From positions 124,001 through 188,000 of the forward strand of contig CAWBNO010000019.1 in assembly GCA_963790095.1 (NCBI GenBank): a stretch of DNA of 64,000 nt, in the 5' to 3' direction. The notes under the pieces were generated by a model that worked only from the letters and a program-made list of their open reading frames with translations, had not been told where the DNA came from and did not search any database. The translations under genes and the position numbers were made by a program. This DNA comes from JAAXQD01 sp963790095. Its GTDB lineage: Bacteria > Desulfobacterota > Desulfobacteria > Desulfobacterales > UBA11574. Positions 1 through 8,383 of the stretch are shown here, piece after piece (the stretch's first letter is position 1; every line of letters starts with the position of its first letter).

Positions 1-150
1 TTGATGAAATCGACCCGTTCCTTAAGGGAGTTTCTTCAAAAAAATGATATTGATTTGATCGAAGAGAAGACATCCAAAGCAATAATGATCTTCAACCGGC
101 TTTTTAAAGAAGGTAAAAATGTTTGTGCAGGATTCCATTTGTCCTGCTAA
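1..150 (+). CDS. 3' end of an unidentified protein (partial)
   Basis: An open frame enters from outside the window and stops at 148-150 after 49 codons. The visible peptide is rich in charged residues and ends in a hydrophobic stretch closing with His-Leu-Ser-Cys. I do not recognise the family. It could be a complete short ORF from the TTG at 1 or ATG at 4, but the coding-like composition at the very edge makes a truncated longer gene more likely. It lies 25 bases upstream of the flavodoxin-like gene on the same strand, so co-transcription is possible. Confidence 0.4.
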   Translation: MMKSTRSLREFLQKNDIDLIEEKTSKAIMIFNRLFKEGKNVCAGFHLSC

Positions 151-175
151 TGCAAGTTCCATAAGGAGGTTTTGA

Positions 176-658
176 ATGCAGATTCTGGTTCTCTATTTTT
201 CAAAAGGCGGTAATACAAAAAAGCTGGCGGAGGCTATTTTAAAAGGCGTTGAGAGTGTCCAAGGTGTCAGGGGGGTTTTGAAACATACCGATGACGTAAC
301 CAAGGAAGATTTTGTTGCCTCGGGGGGCGTCATCGCCGGATCTCCCGTCTATTTCGGAATAATGGCTGCCCAGCTTAAAAAGATATTCGACGAATTTGTG
401 GGGGTACGCAAAAAAATGGAAGGCAAGATTGGGGCCGCCTTTGCAACTTCCGCAGATCCGTCGGGGGGTAAGGAGACCACCATGATGTCCATTATCCAGG
501 CAATGTTGATTTACGGCATGGTGATTGTCGGCGATCCCATGTCCGCCACCGGGCATTTCGGAACGTCCTGCGTGGGATCACCGGACAGGGGCACCCTGGA
601 AAACGGGATGAAACTGGGCCAAAGAGTTGCAGAATTGGCCAAAAAATTAGATGGTTAG
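176..658 (+). CDS. Flavodoxin/NADPH-dependent FMN reductase-like protein
   Basis: A 160-residue single-domain protein of the flavodoxin fold. The N-terminus is a beta strand followed by the FMN phosphate-binding loop (Ser-Lys-Gly-Gly-Asn-Thr, about residues 9-14). The second conserved flavin loop (Gly-Ser-Pro-Val-Tyr-Phe-Gly, about 55-61) and a Gly-rich third loop (about 93-100) follow, as in WrbA-type proteins. It probably binds FMN and carries electrons or reduces quinones in the cytoplasm. A strong Shine-Dalgarno, AAGGAGGT at 163-170, sets the ATG start. The length is normal for short flavodoxins. The exact electron partner cannot be read from sequence. The neighbouring menaquinone operon makes a quinone-related role possible but unproven. 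Confidence 0.8.
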   Translation: MQILVLYFSKGGNTKKLAEAILKGVESVQGVRGVLKHTDDVTKEDFVASGGVIAGSPVYFGIMAAQLKKIFDEFVGVRKKMEGKIGAAFATSADPSGGKETTMMSIIQAMLIYGMVIVGDPMSATGHFGTSCVGSPDRGTLENGMKLGQRVAELAKKLDG

Positions 659-666
659 GTTGATAT

Positions 667-1512
667 TTGCTGAAAAACACATTTCTCCATATCCCCGGCA
701 TCGGGATCCAAACAGAACAACGATTGTGGGCGTCCGGTATTCAAAACTGGGATGACGTTACAGAAGATCGAACAGGGGGACTATCCCCCAAAAAACGGCA
801 GACGGTGGTCGAGCACCTCCTGGAATCAAACGAACACCTTGGTTCCACTAACCCGAACTATTTTTTCGAGTTAAGCCCCGCCAGCCACCACTGGCGATTT
901 TTCCCTGAATTCAGAGACGCCACCGTTTATCTGGATATCGAGACAACGGGGCTGAGCCGGTATACCGAAACCATCACCACCATTGCCCTTTATAATGGAA
1001 AATCGATTTTCTATTATGTCAAAGGCCGCAATCTGGATGACTTCCCGGAAGATATAGGGAAATACAAGGTCATTGTGACCTATAACGGCAAGAGTTTCGA
1101 TCTCCCGTTTATCGAGAGATATTTTGGCATCAAGCTGAACCAATCACATATCGATTTAAGATATGTCCTCGCAAGCCTGGGGTATAGGGGGGGGCTGAAA
1201 GGCTGCGAAACCCGGTTGGGATTCCATCGGGGAGATTTAACCGATATTGACGGATTTTTTGCCGTCCTCCTTTGGCAGGATTACCAAAAAAACAGAAACA
1301 TAAAGGCCTTGGAGACACTGCTGGCGTATAATATTCAAGATGTTCTGTCTCTGGAAATCCTGATGGTTATTGCGTACAATCTGAAAATCGCGGACACGCC
1401 CTTTTATCTAAATAGGCTGCCGGATCCGGTGTTGCCGGAAATACCGTTTCATGCGGATATAAACACTGTGGCGCGGATCAGGTCCGGACAAAATTATTTT
1501 GGTATCTTCTAA
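667..1512 (+). CDS. YprB-like RNase H-fold 3'-5' exonuclease
   Basis: The 281-residue product starts with a probable helix-hairpin-helix (about residues 6-30), followed by an RNase H-like exonuclease domain. DEDD-type metal ligands are visible: Asp90 and Glu92 in a DIETT motif, Asp145 in a Gly-Lys-Ser-Phe-Asp motif, and Asp225 in a Tyr-Asn-Ile-Gln-Asp motif. This is the pattern of the YprB/RNase_H_2 family related to the PolB exonuclease domain. The start is a TTG eight bases after the preceding stop. No ATG lies nearby in frame. It probably acts on nucleic acid ends in the cytoplasm, but the substrate is unknown. Probably co-transcribed with the flavodoxin-like gene. Confidence 0.75.
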   Translation: MLKNTFLHIPGIGIQTEQRLWASGIQNWDDVTEDRTGGLSPKKRQTVVEHLLESNEHLGSTNPNYFFELSPASHHWRFFPEFRDATVYLDIETTGLSRYTETITTIALYNGKSIFYYVKGRNLDDFPEDIGKYKVIVTYNGKSFDLPFIERYFGIKLNQSHIDLRYVLASLGYRGGLKGCETRLGFHRGDLTDIDGFFAVLLWQDYQKNRNIKALETLLAYNIQDVLSLEILMVIAYNLKIADTPFYLNRLPDPVLPEIPFHADINTVARIRSGQNYFGIF

Positions 1513-1535
1513 CCCAAATCCCCATTTTTTCAACC

Positions 1536-1564
1536 TTGACACCATCTTTGGATTTACTTATATT
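1536..1564 (+). promoter_or_regulatory. Sigma-70 promoter of the menaquinone operon
   Basis: TTGACA at 1536-1541 and TATATT at 1559-1564 are separated by exactly 17 bases. This is the only intergenic gap of any size before the eight-gene menaquinone cluster, so the promoter probably drives the whole operon from about 1571. Confidence 0.75.
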
Positions 1565-1613
1565 TTTTAATTTGGTCTAAAATTTAAAAACCTTTTGTAT
1601 AGGATCCATACCC

Positions 1614-3059
1614 ATGGCCCTTAAAAACACACAGGAATTTATCAAGAAACTGGAATCCGGAGGCGAACTCAAAAGGATTTCATCCGAAGTCGATCCGGTT
1701 TTGGAAGTGACGGAAATCACAGACCGTATGAGTAAAACCAACGGTCCCGCCTTGCTTTTTGAAAACATCAAAGGCTCCTCATTTCCGCTGTTGATCAATG
1801 CCTTCGGCAGCTTTGGGCGGATGGAAATGGCGTTGGGGTGCGATTCCTTTGATACGATCGGCCGCCGTATCGAATCCCTCATCAAAATCAAACCCCCGGG
1901 AAGTTTAACGCAAAAAATACGGATGTTTTTCGACTTGAAAGAGCTGGCGGGCATCACCCCCAAAAAGGTGAAACATGCACCGTGCCAGCAGCAGGTTTAC
2001 GGTCCGGACGGCCCATTGCTGGATATGCTCCCCATTCTCACCTGCTGGCCCCACGACGGCGGTCCGTTTATCACCCTTCCCATTGTCATTACAAAGGACC
2101 CCGAAAGCAGCACCCAGAATGCCGGCATGTATCGCATGCATAAATATGATAATGCCACCACCGGGATGCACTGGCAGTACAACAAAGACGGCACCCGTCA
2201 TTTTGACAAATACAAATCCCAGGGAGAGCGCATGGAAGTGGCGGTGGCCCTGGGCGGTCCCCCCTTGGTGACCTATGCTGCAACCGCACCCCTGCCGCCG
2301 GATATCGATGAATTCTTACTTGCAGGTTTTATCGGGTCACGCCCCATTGAAATCACTCGGGGAAAAACAGTGGACCTCTTTGTCCCCGCGGAATCCGACT
2401 TTGTTATCGAAGGGTACGTTGATCCTGATGAGGATCGGGTTGAAGGTCCCTTCGGAGATCATACCGGATTTTACTCGCCTGCCGATCTGTACCCGATATT
2501 TCATGTAACCTGTATAACCTGCCGGAATGACGCTGTTTATCCTTCGACGGTTGTGGGGAAGCCGCCCATGGAAGACTGTTATATGGCAAAGGCAACGGAA
2601 AGAATCTTTCTGCCGGTGTTAAAGATGCTCGTTCCGGAAATTGTGGATATGGAGCTCCCCATGGAAGGCGTGTTTCACAACTGCGCCCTGATATCCATCG
2701 ACAAGAAGTTTCCCGGCCAGGCAAAAAAAGTCATCCATGCACTCTGGGGCCTCGGACAGATGGCCTCCACGAAATATATTGCCGTATTCGATAAAGATAT
2801 GGATCTTCGGGATTCGAGTACGCTGGTCTGGAAGCTCCTGAATAACGTGGATCCCAAAAGAGATCTGCTGATATCCGAAGGGCCCCTGGATGCTCTGGAC
2901 CATTCTGCGGCCTACCCGAATTTTGGCGGAAAAATGGGGATAGACGCCACCAGAAAAACCCGGGAAGAAGGTATGGGTCGGGAATGGCCTGAAGAAATCA
3001 AAATGTCTGAAGAAATCATCGAAAAAGTCAGTGCCCGGTGGAAGGAATATGGATTTTAA
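1614..3059 (+). CDS. mqnL: UbiD-family menaquinone biosynthesis decarboxylase
   Basis: A 481-residue UbiD-superfamily decarboxylase, normal length for the family. It carries the conserved Glu-Gly-Pro-Phe-Gly-Asp-His-Thr-Gly segment (about residues 280-288) that surrounds the prenylated-FMN and metal site. These enzymes need prenyl-FMN made by UbiX, and ubiX is two genes downstream. In the futalosine pathway the UbiD homologue removes the carboxyl group from the prenylated 1,4-dihydroxy-6-naphthoate ring. The setting (ubiA, ubiX, mqnE, mqnA, mqnC, mqnD, mqnB follow) makes this role much more likely than ubiquinone synthesis. First gene of the operon, 50 bases after the predicted transcription start. 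Confidence 0.88.
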   Translation: MALKNTQEFIKKLESGGELKRISSEVDPVLEVTEITDRMSKTNGPALLFENIKGSSFPLLINAFGSFGRMEMALGCDSFDTIGRRIESLIKIKPPGSLTQKIRMFFDLKELAGITPKKVKHAPCQQQVYGPDGPLLDMLPILTCWPHDGGPFITLPIVITKDPESSTQNAGMYRMHKYDNATTGMHWQYNKDGTRHFDKYKSQGERMEVAVALGGPPLVTYAATAPLPPDIDEFLLAGFIGSRPIEITRGKTVDLFVPAESDFVIEGYVDPDEDRVEGPFGDHTGFYSPADLYPIFHVTCITCRNDAVYPSTVVGKPPMEDCYMAKATERIFLPVLKMLVPEIVDMELPMEGVFHNCALISIDKKFPGQAKKVIHALWGLGQMASTKYIAVFDKDMDLRDSSTLVWKLLNNVDPKRDLLISEGPLDALDHSAAYPNFGGKMGIDATRKTREEGMGREWPEEIKMSEEIIEKVSARWKEYGF

Positions 3060-3897
3060 GAAATTCTCCGAGCTCATTATGATCGAGCAGACCTTTTTTG
3101 CCTTTCCCTTTGCATTGTTGGGTGTGCTGTTTGCCGGTGGCGGAACCGTTAAGACCTGGTTCTGGGTCATCGTCGCTCTGGCGGCAGCCAGAACCGCCGG
3201 CATGTCATTCAACCGAGTTATCGATGCAAAAATCGATGGGAAAAATCCCCGCACCCGTGACCGGTTGGTCCCCAAAGGGGCGGTTGGGCCTTCGGTGGTA
3301 TGGATGACGGCGGTAATATCCTCGCTGATGCTTGTGGGCGCTTCATTCATGCTCAACAGTCTCTGTTTTTATCTGTCTTTTCCAGCGGTTTTAATGCTGT
3401 TTACCTACTCATATTTTAAACGCTTCAGCGCTTCGTCTCATTTTTATCTCGGCCTGGTTGAAGCCGCCGCCCCCATCGGCGGATATCTTGCCGTCACCGG
3501 GGAATTTGGGCGTGTTCCTTTGGTCCTGGGGCTGGTTATCTTGACCTGGATTGCCGGGCTCGACATCGTATATGCCATACAGGACATCGATTTTGATTTT
3601 AAAGAAGATCTGCACTCCATACCGGTCCGCCTGGGGAGGAAAAAGGCCCTCGTCATCTCCGCGGCCTGCTATATCGGCTCCATTGGCGCAATGATATATG
3701 CAGGTCTTCTGACACATAAGAATGTTCCCTACTGGACTGCGGTATTATTGGTTGGAATTATATTTTTTTACCAACAGAAACTTGCCCGGCGTAAAAACAT
3801 CGCTTTGGCGGTAAAGAATTTTTTTAGAGTCAACATGTATATATCCCCGATACTCTTTTTCGGAACCCTCACGGATGTTTTGCTCGGACAAATTTAA
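3049..3897 (+). CDS. mqnP: UbiA-family 1,4-dihydroxy-6-naphthoate polyprenyltransferase
   Basis: A polytopic membrane protein of 282 residues with the two aspartate motifs of UbiA prenyltransferases: Asn-Arg-Val-Ile-Asp-Ala-Lys-Ile-Asp (about residues 57-65) and Asp-Ile-Asp-Phe-Asp-Phe-Lys-Glu-Asp (about 180-188), each facing a prenyl-diphosphate/Mg site. It would attach the polyprenyl tail to the naphthoate ring in the inner membrane. The ATG at 3049 overlaps the upstream ubiD-like gene by 11 bases and follows GGAAGGA. A longer GTG start at 3031 is possible but would add six atypical residues. The overlap implies translational coupling with mqnL. Confidence 0.85.
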   Translation: MDFKKFSELIMIEQTFFAFPFALLGVLFAGGGTVKTWFWVIVALAAARTAGMSFNRVIDAKIDGKNPRTRDRLVPKGAVGPSVVWMTAVISSLMLVGASFMLNSLCFYLSFPAVLMLFTYSYFKRFSASSHFYLGLVEAAAPIGGYLAVTGEFGRVPLVLGLVILTWIAGLDIVYAIQDIDFDFKEDLHSIPVRLGRKKALVISAACYIGSIGAMIYAGLLTHKNVPYWTAVLLVGIIFFYQQKLARRKNIALAVKNFFRVNMYISPILFFGTLTDVLLGQI

Positions 3898-3935
3898 TCA
3901 CCATCGAACAGAGGACTAAGGTAAGGCTGAACACA

Positions 3936-4538
3936 ATGATCGTTGTTGGAATTTCAGGGGCCAGCGGCCCCATCATGGGCATTCGTTTGATTGAAGAACT
4001 CCTCAATTCAAACGAGCGAGTGGCAGCCATCGTTTCACCGGCTGCCGGGCAGATTATTGAATACGAAATGCTCCACGAAAAGGAATCCTTTATATCCTTG
4101 AAAGAATTGCTTTTAAAACGGGGCCTTTCGGGCAACCATCATCTTTTGAGCGAATTTAAAAACCATGATTTCTTTACTCCGGTTGCCAGCGGATCTTCAA
4201 AATTTGAAGCGATGGTTGTCATGCCCTGCTCCATGAAAACACTGTCCGCCATTGTCCATGGATATGCCGATTCACTGATTACCAGAGCCTGCGACGTGGC
4301 ATTAAAAGAACGGCGCAGATGCATCATCGTGCCCAGAGAAACACCGCTGAGTGTTATTCATACCGGAAATTTGCACAAGGCCGCCCTGGCAGGAATCGAG
4401 ATTGTGCCGCCGGTTCCCGGGTTTTACACCCGGCCTGAATCCCTGGATGACGTGATCAACTTTGTTGTGGGAAAGGTGTTGAACCTTTTGAACAAAAGAC
4501 ACGACCTGTTTGAAAGCTGGGGGGAAAGGAGCGAATAA
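3936..4538 (+). CDS. ubiX: Flavin prenyltransferase UbiX
   Basis: A 200-residue protein beginning with a strand and the Gly-Ile-Ser-Gly-Ala-Ser-Gly flavin-binding loop (residues 5-11) typical of UbiX/Pad1. It transfers a dimethylallyl group to FMN to make prenyl-FMN, the cofactor of the UbiD-like enzyme in the same operon. Later conserved pieces include Met-Pro-Cys-Ser-Met-Lys-Thr-Leu and the Arg-Glu-Thr-Pro-Leu-Ser segment near residue 135. The latter is the usual C-terminal signature for FMN phosphate and prenyl-phosphate binding. Thirty-eight bases separate it from the ubiA-like gene. Homologues in futalosine clusters are called MqnM. Confidence 0.88.
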   Translation: MIVVGISGASGPIMGIRLIEELLNSNERVAAIVSPAAGQIIEYEMLHEKESFISLKELLLKRGLSGNHHLLSEFKNHDFFTPVASGSSKFEAMVVMPCSMKTLSAIVHGYADSLITRACDVALKERRRCIIVPRETPLSVIHTGNLHKAALAGIEIVPPVPGFYTRPESLDDVINFVVGKVLNLLNKRHDLFESWGERSE

Positions 4539-4539
4539 G

Positions 4540-5658
4540 GTGGAAATTCTGGATACGTTACAGAATAAAACGCTCCGCAGCATTGCCGAAAAAGTCTGCA
4601 ACAACGTTCCTGTCAGCGAAGAAGATGCCCTTTACATGCTCACCACCGGCGACATCCTCGATCTCGGTGCCATTGCCCACCATATCCGGACGAAATTGCA
4701 CGGAGACATTGCATTTTATGGTGTAAACATGAATCTCAATTACACCAATATATGCGAGCTTCGGTGCCCCTTGTGCGCCTTTTCCTGTGATGAAAACGAC
4801 GAAAACGCGTTTCTGCTTTCTTTGGACGAAATTGACCGGCGGATACGAAAGGCCGGTTTGATGGGAATCGATGAAGTTCACATCGTGGGGGGGCTCCATC
4901 CGGATCTGGGTATCGATTATTTCGAGGAGATGTTACGACGCATAAAAAAGATAAAACCGAATATTCACATTGTCGGTTTTACGGCGGTTGAGTATGATTA
5001 TTTTGCGAAAAAAAACAAAATTCCCCTTGAAGAAGTGTTCAAACGGCTCATGGATGCCGGCGTCGAAGCACTCCCCGGGGGCGGTGCTGAAATTTTTTCG
5101 CCCCGGATCCGCAATATCATCGCGCCCAAGAAAATATCAGGGTCAAAATGGCTGTCCGTCATGCGAACAGCGCACAAGATGGGCCTTAAAACGAATGCCA
5201 CCCTGCTGTATAACCATATCGAGACCCCGGTCGATATTGTGGATCACCTTTCACAGATTCGTAATCTCCAGGACGAAACCGGGGGATTCAAAACCTTTGT
5301 GCCGTTGCAGTTCCACGGAGAAAACACAAAAATAGATGCCCGTCGATCGACCACCGGCTACGATGACATCCGGCTCTATGCTGCCAGCAGGGTTTTTCTT
5401 CACAATGTGCCCCATCTAAAGGCATTGTGGATGTATGTAGGGGATAAAATGGCCCAAGTACTTCTCCGGTTCGGCGTTGATGATATCGGCGCAACCTATC
5501 ACAATGAAAAAGTGGTTCATGCCGCCGGTGCACAGACGCCCGATTTTGGATCCGAGCCGTTTTTAAAAAGACTCATTTATGAAGCCCAACTCATACCCAA
5601 ACGGACAACCGCCAGTTACCCCGATGTATCAGCCAATCTGAAAGAGGGATGTGTATGA
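4540..5658 (+). CDS. mqnE: Aminofutalosine synthase MqnE (radical SAM)
   Basis: A radical-SAM enzyme of 372 residues with a CxxxCxxC cluster motif (Cys-Glu-Leu-Arg-Cys-Pro-Leu-Cys) near residue 68, in the Asn-Tyr-Thr-Asn-Ile context shared by MqnE and MqnC. Features that favour MqnE over MqnC are His-Ile-Val-Gly-Gly-Leu-His-Pro-Asp-Leu, Phe-Thr-Ala-Val-Glu, and Leu-Pro-Gly-Gly-Gly-Ala-Glu-Ile-Phe. The enzyme joins the chorismate-derived enolpyruvyl benzoate (MqnA product) to SAM to give aminofutalosine. The GTG at 4540 lies one base after the ubiX stop and nine bases after GGGGAAAGGA, so I prefer it to the upstream ATG at 4510. Its stop overlaps the mqnA start. Confidence 0.9.
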   Translation: MEILDTLQNKTLRSIAEKVCNNVPVSEEDALYMLTTGDILDLGAIAHHIRTKLHGDIAFYGVNMNLNYTNICELRCPLCAFSCDENDENAFLLSLDEIDRRIRKAGLMGIDEVHIVGGLHPDLGIDYFEEMLRRIKKIKPNIHIVGFTAVEYDYFAKKNKIPLEEVFKRLMDAGVEALPGGGAEIFSPRIRNIIAPKKISGSKWLSVMRTAHKMGLKTNATLLYNHIETPVDIVDHLSQIRNLQDETGGFKTFVPLQFHGENTKIDARRSTTGYDDIRLYAASRVFLHNVPHLKALWMYVGDKMAQVLLRFGVDDIGATYHNEKVVHAAGAQTPDFGSEPFLKRLIYEAQLIPKRTTASYPDVSANLKEGCV

Positions 5659-6467
5659 GGCTCGGGTATATCGACTATCTTAACTGCTATCCCTTTTATT
5701 ACCGGATGTTTGAAAAAAAACCTGTCCCGGGAATCCGCATCTATCCGGGGTACCCGTGCATGCTCAATAAAATGATGGCGGACCGGCAACTCGACATGAG
5801 CCCCATTTCCGCTGCCACCTGCGCGGAAATTTCCGATCATGTGGCCCTTCTTCCCCAATTCTGCTTGAGTTCGGTGGGATATGTGGGATCGGTGATCCTT
5901 GTGAGCAAAATTCCCATCGAAGAATTGAATCACAAGAACGTGGGGATTACCAGCGCATCTCATACGTCGGCGGTGCTGTTGAAAATTCTTCTTAAAACTT
6001 ATTACAATATAGAGCCCGTTTACATCCCCACCTATCCGAGGCCACGGCTTAAAGATATGGATGCGGCTCTGGTTATCGGCAACGATGCCATGGCAATATC
6101 CGCTGAACCGGTATCCTATATGTATGATCTCGGCGACCTGTGGCTTCGCAAGACCGGCTTCCCTGTGGTATTTGCCGTGTTTGTGGTCAGAGAATGCATT
6201 GTCGAAAAATACGCGTCGGAAATCAGCGCGGTGGTGTCTTCATATCACGGCTCTTTGCGCCACCTCGAAGCGGATAAAGCCCAGGTCGTTTCAAAGGCAA
6301 GCGCAAAATATCCGGATATTATTTACGACATAAACGGCTACTTTGATCTGTTGCAGTTTAAGTTCAACGCGGATTTGAAAGATGCCTTGATGTTTTACTA
6401 TTCAAGGGCAGGCGACATGGGGCTGATTAAAAAGGTGAAAGAATTAAGGTATTTGTCTTTTGAATAG
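5655..6467 (+). CDS. mqnA: Chorismate dehydratase MqnA
   Basis: About 270 residues, of the periplasmic-binding-protein-like MqnA/MqnD fold. It opens with Arg-Leu-Gly-Tyr-Ile-Asp-Tyr-Leu-Asn-Cys-Tyr-Pro, the typical MqnA N-terminus, and has the Ser-Pro-Ile-Ser-Ala segment near residue 54. It dehydrates chorismate to 3-[(1-carboxyvinyl)oxy]benzoate, the first step of the futalosine route. ATG 5655 overlaps the mqnE stop in an ATGA and is seven bases from GAGG. The ATG at 5649 is a less likely start. The product feeds MqnE encoded immediately upstream. Confidence 0.88.
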   Translation: MRLGYIDYLNCYPFYYRMFEKKPVPGIRIYPGYPCMLNKMMADRQLDMSPISAATCAEISDHVALLPQFCLSSVGYVGSVILVSKIPIEELNHKNVGITSASHTSAVLLKILLKTYYNIEPVYIPTYPRPRLKDMDAALVIGNDAMAISAEPVSYMYDLGDLWLRKTGFPVVFAVFVVRECIVEKYASEISAVVSSYHGSLRHLEADKAQVVSKASAKYPDIIYDINGYFDLLQFKFNADLKDALMFYYSRAGDMGLIKKVKELRYLSFE

Positions 6468-6478
6468 AAATAAAGAAC

Positions 6479-7549
6479 ATGATTCAAAACAGCGATCTTT
6501 ATCATAAGATATACGGGGGGTATAGAATCACCGCCAAAGAAGCTCTGGATTTATTTTCCTGGGACATCATCGATCTGGGAAAAGCCGGTGATATGAGAAG
6601 AAAATTGGCACTCCCCAAAGAAGCGGTGGGATTCATCGTCGATCGGATTGTGAACTTTACCAATATTTGTGAGGCGGCTTGTGCTTTCTGCGCATTTCAT
6701 TCCCTGGCAAATCCCAGTGAATCTTATGAACTGACCCTGGATGAAATTTTTCAAAAGGTTGAAGAACTGGTTGCGGTGGGAGGAACCCAGGTGATGCTTC
6801 AGGGGGGACTTCACCCCGATTACACACTGGAAACATACATCCATATTGTGACGTCCGTTAAAAAACGTTTCCCGGATATCTACCTACACTCCTTTTCTCC
6901 CGCGGAAATTGTACATATTTCACGCAAGAACTCGCTGCCCACAGCCGATGTCGTAAAAGCATTGAAAGCCGCCGGCCTCGATTCCATACCGGGGGCATCC
7001 GATCTTTTGGTCGACAGAATCCGCACCAAGGTGAGCCCAAAAAAAATCACCGTGGGTGAATGGATAGCGGTCATACACGCCATATCCCAAAATGAAATGA
7101 CGTCATCTGCCACCATGACTTACGGCATGGGAGAGACCCTTAAAGAGAAGATTGAGCACTTTGAGGTCATCCGGGATGTCCAGGACCGGACCGGCGTTTT
7201 GCAGGCGTTTATTCCCTGGTCTTTTTCACCTGCAAGGACGCGCATGGCGAATCTCCTCCCGGCAACGGGTATGGATTATCTTAAAATCGTGGCCATCTCG
7301 AGGATATTCCTTGACAATATCACCCATATTCAGGCGGGATGGCTGACCGAGGGTCTGAAGCTTGCCCAGATTGCCCTGACCATGGGGGCCAACGACATGG
7401 GCGGCGTGCTCATGGAAGAGGTTGTGGTGAAGGCAACAGGGATCACCAACCAGACCCACCAAAAGGAGCTGATCCATATCATTAAAAATGCCGGAAAGAT
7501 TCCGGTTCAAAGGGATTCTCAATATCGGGCCATACGGAATTTCCGGTGA
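6479..7549 (+). CDS. mqnC: Cyclic dehypoxanthinyl futalosine synthase MqnC (radical SAM)
   Basis: A 356-residue radical-SAM protein with CxxxCxxC (Cys-Glu-Ala-Ala-Cys-Ala-Phe-Cys) near residue 65. MqnC-specific features are Gly-Gly-Thr-Gln-Val-Met-Leu-Gln-Gly-Gly-Leu-His-Pro, His-Ser-Phe-Ser-Pro-Ala-Glu, Phe-Ile-Pro-Trp-Ser-Phe, and a C-terminal Arg-Asp-Ser-Gln-Tyr. It cyclises dehypoxanthinyl futalosine, the MqnB product. It is a paralogue of mqnE two genes upstream but clearly distinct in the substrate-binding motifs. The start is the ATG 12 bases after the mqnA stop. Part of the menaquinone operon. Confidence 0.9.
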   Translation: MIQNSDLYHKIYGGYRITAKEALDLFSWDIIDLGKAGDMRRKLALPKEAVGFIVDRIVNFTNICEAACAFCAFHSLANPSESYELTLDEIFQKVEELVAVGGTQVMLQGGLHPDYTLETYIHIVTSVKKRFPDIYLHSFSPAEIVHISRKNSLPTADVVKALKAAGLDSIPGASDLLVDRIRTKVSPKKITVGEWIAVIHAISQNEMTSSATMTYGMGETLKEKIEHFEVIRDVQDRTGVLQAFIPWSFSPARTRMANLLPATGMDYLKIVAISRIFLDNITHIQAGWLTEGLKLAQIALTMGANDMGGVLMEEVVVKATGITNQTHQKELIHIIKNAGKIPVQRDSQYRAIRNFR

Positions 7550-7582
7550 ACAGGTACCTCTGCCGATTTTGAAAGAAATATT

Positions 7583-8383
7583 ATGATACCACTCGATATC
7601 GGGTTTTCAACGTGCCCCAATGACACCTTTGTCTTTCATGCAATGCTTCACCATTGCATCGATACGGGGAAATTGCGTTTTATTCCCCATATGCACGATG
7701 TGGAGGATCTCAATAAAAAAGCTTTTTCTAAAACATTTCATGTTTCAAAGCTCTCCTTTTATGCCTATCTTAAACTGAGACAAAACTACGAAATCCTCGA
7801 TGCAGGCTCGGCGCTGGGGTATGGATGCGGGCCGCTTCTGGTGGGAAGGTCGGCGGATCTGTCCTTGTCCGAAGCAAAAATCGCCGTACCCGGGGAATAT
7901 ACCACCGCGTATCTTTTGTTAAAACTGTGGCGTCCTGAAATCCGAAACATCCAAATTACCCGGTTTGACAACATCCTTGAAAAAGTGCAAATGGGAAAAT
8001 ACGATGCCGGGCTGATCATTCACGAGGGCCGGTTCATCTATCCGGAATATGACTGTGTCGAGATCATCGATCTTGGCAAGTGGTGGGAAGGCGAAACAGG
8101 GCTTCCGATCCCTTTGGGATGTATCGCTGTCAGAAAAGATCCGCCAACCATCGATCTGAAAAACGATATTGAATCCGTGCTTCGGAAATCGGTGCAATAT
8201 GCTTTGGAAAACAGACACGCGTCCAGGGAATTTGTAAAATTGCATGCCCAGGAAATAAATGACGCCGTCATTGACGGACATATCGACCTGTATGTCAACA
8301 ATTTCACCGTATCACTTGGAGAAACCGGCGAAAAAGCGATACAGGCCCTTGAGGAGATGGCACGGTGGAAAAAAATTTTGTAA
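7583..8383 (+). CDS. mqnD: 1,4-dihydroxy-6-naphthoate synthase MqnD
   Basis: A 266-residue protein of the same binding-protein-like fold as MqnA but with the MqnD signature Phe-Ser-Thr-Cys-Pro-Asn-Asp-Thr-Phe-Val-Phe-His-Ala (about residues 7-19). It releases 1,4-dihydroxy-6-naphthoate from the cyclic MqnC product, giving the substrate for the UbiA-like enzyme at the front of the operon. The gene is 33 bases downstream of mqnC, and its last 19 bases overlap the start of mqnB, implying coupling. Confidence 0.9.
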   Translation: MIPLDIGFSTCPNDTFVFHAMLHHCIDTGKLRFIPHMHDVEDLNKKAFSKTFHVSKLSFYAYLKLRQNYEILDAGSALGYGCGPLLVGRSADLSLSEAKIAVPGEYTTAYLLLKLWRPEIRNIQITRFDNILEKVQMGKYDAGLIIHEGRFIYPEYDCVEIIDLGKWWEGETGLPIPLGCIAVRKDPPTIDLKNDIESVLRKSVQYALENRHASREFVKLHAQEINDAVIDGHIDLYVNNFTVSLGETGEKAIQALEEMARWKKIL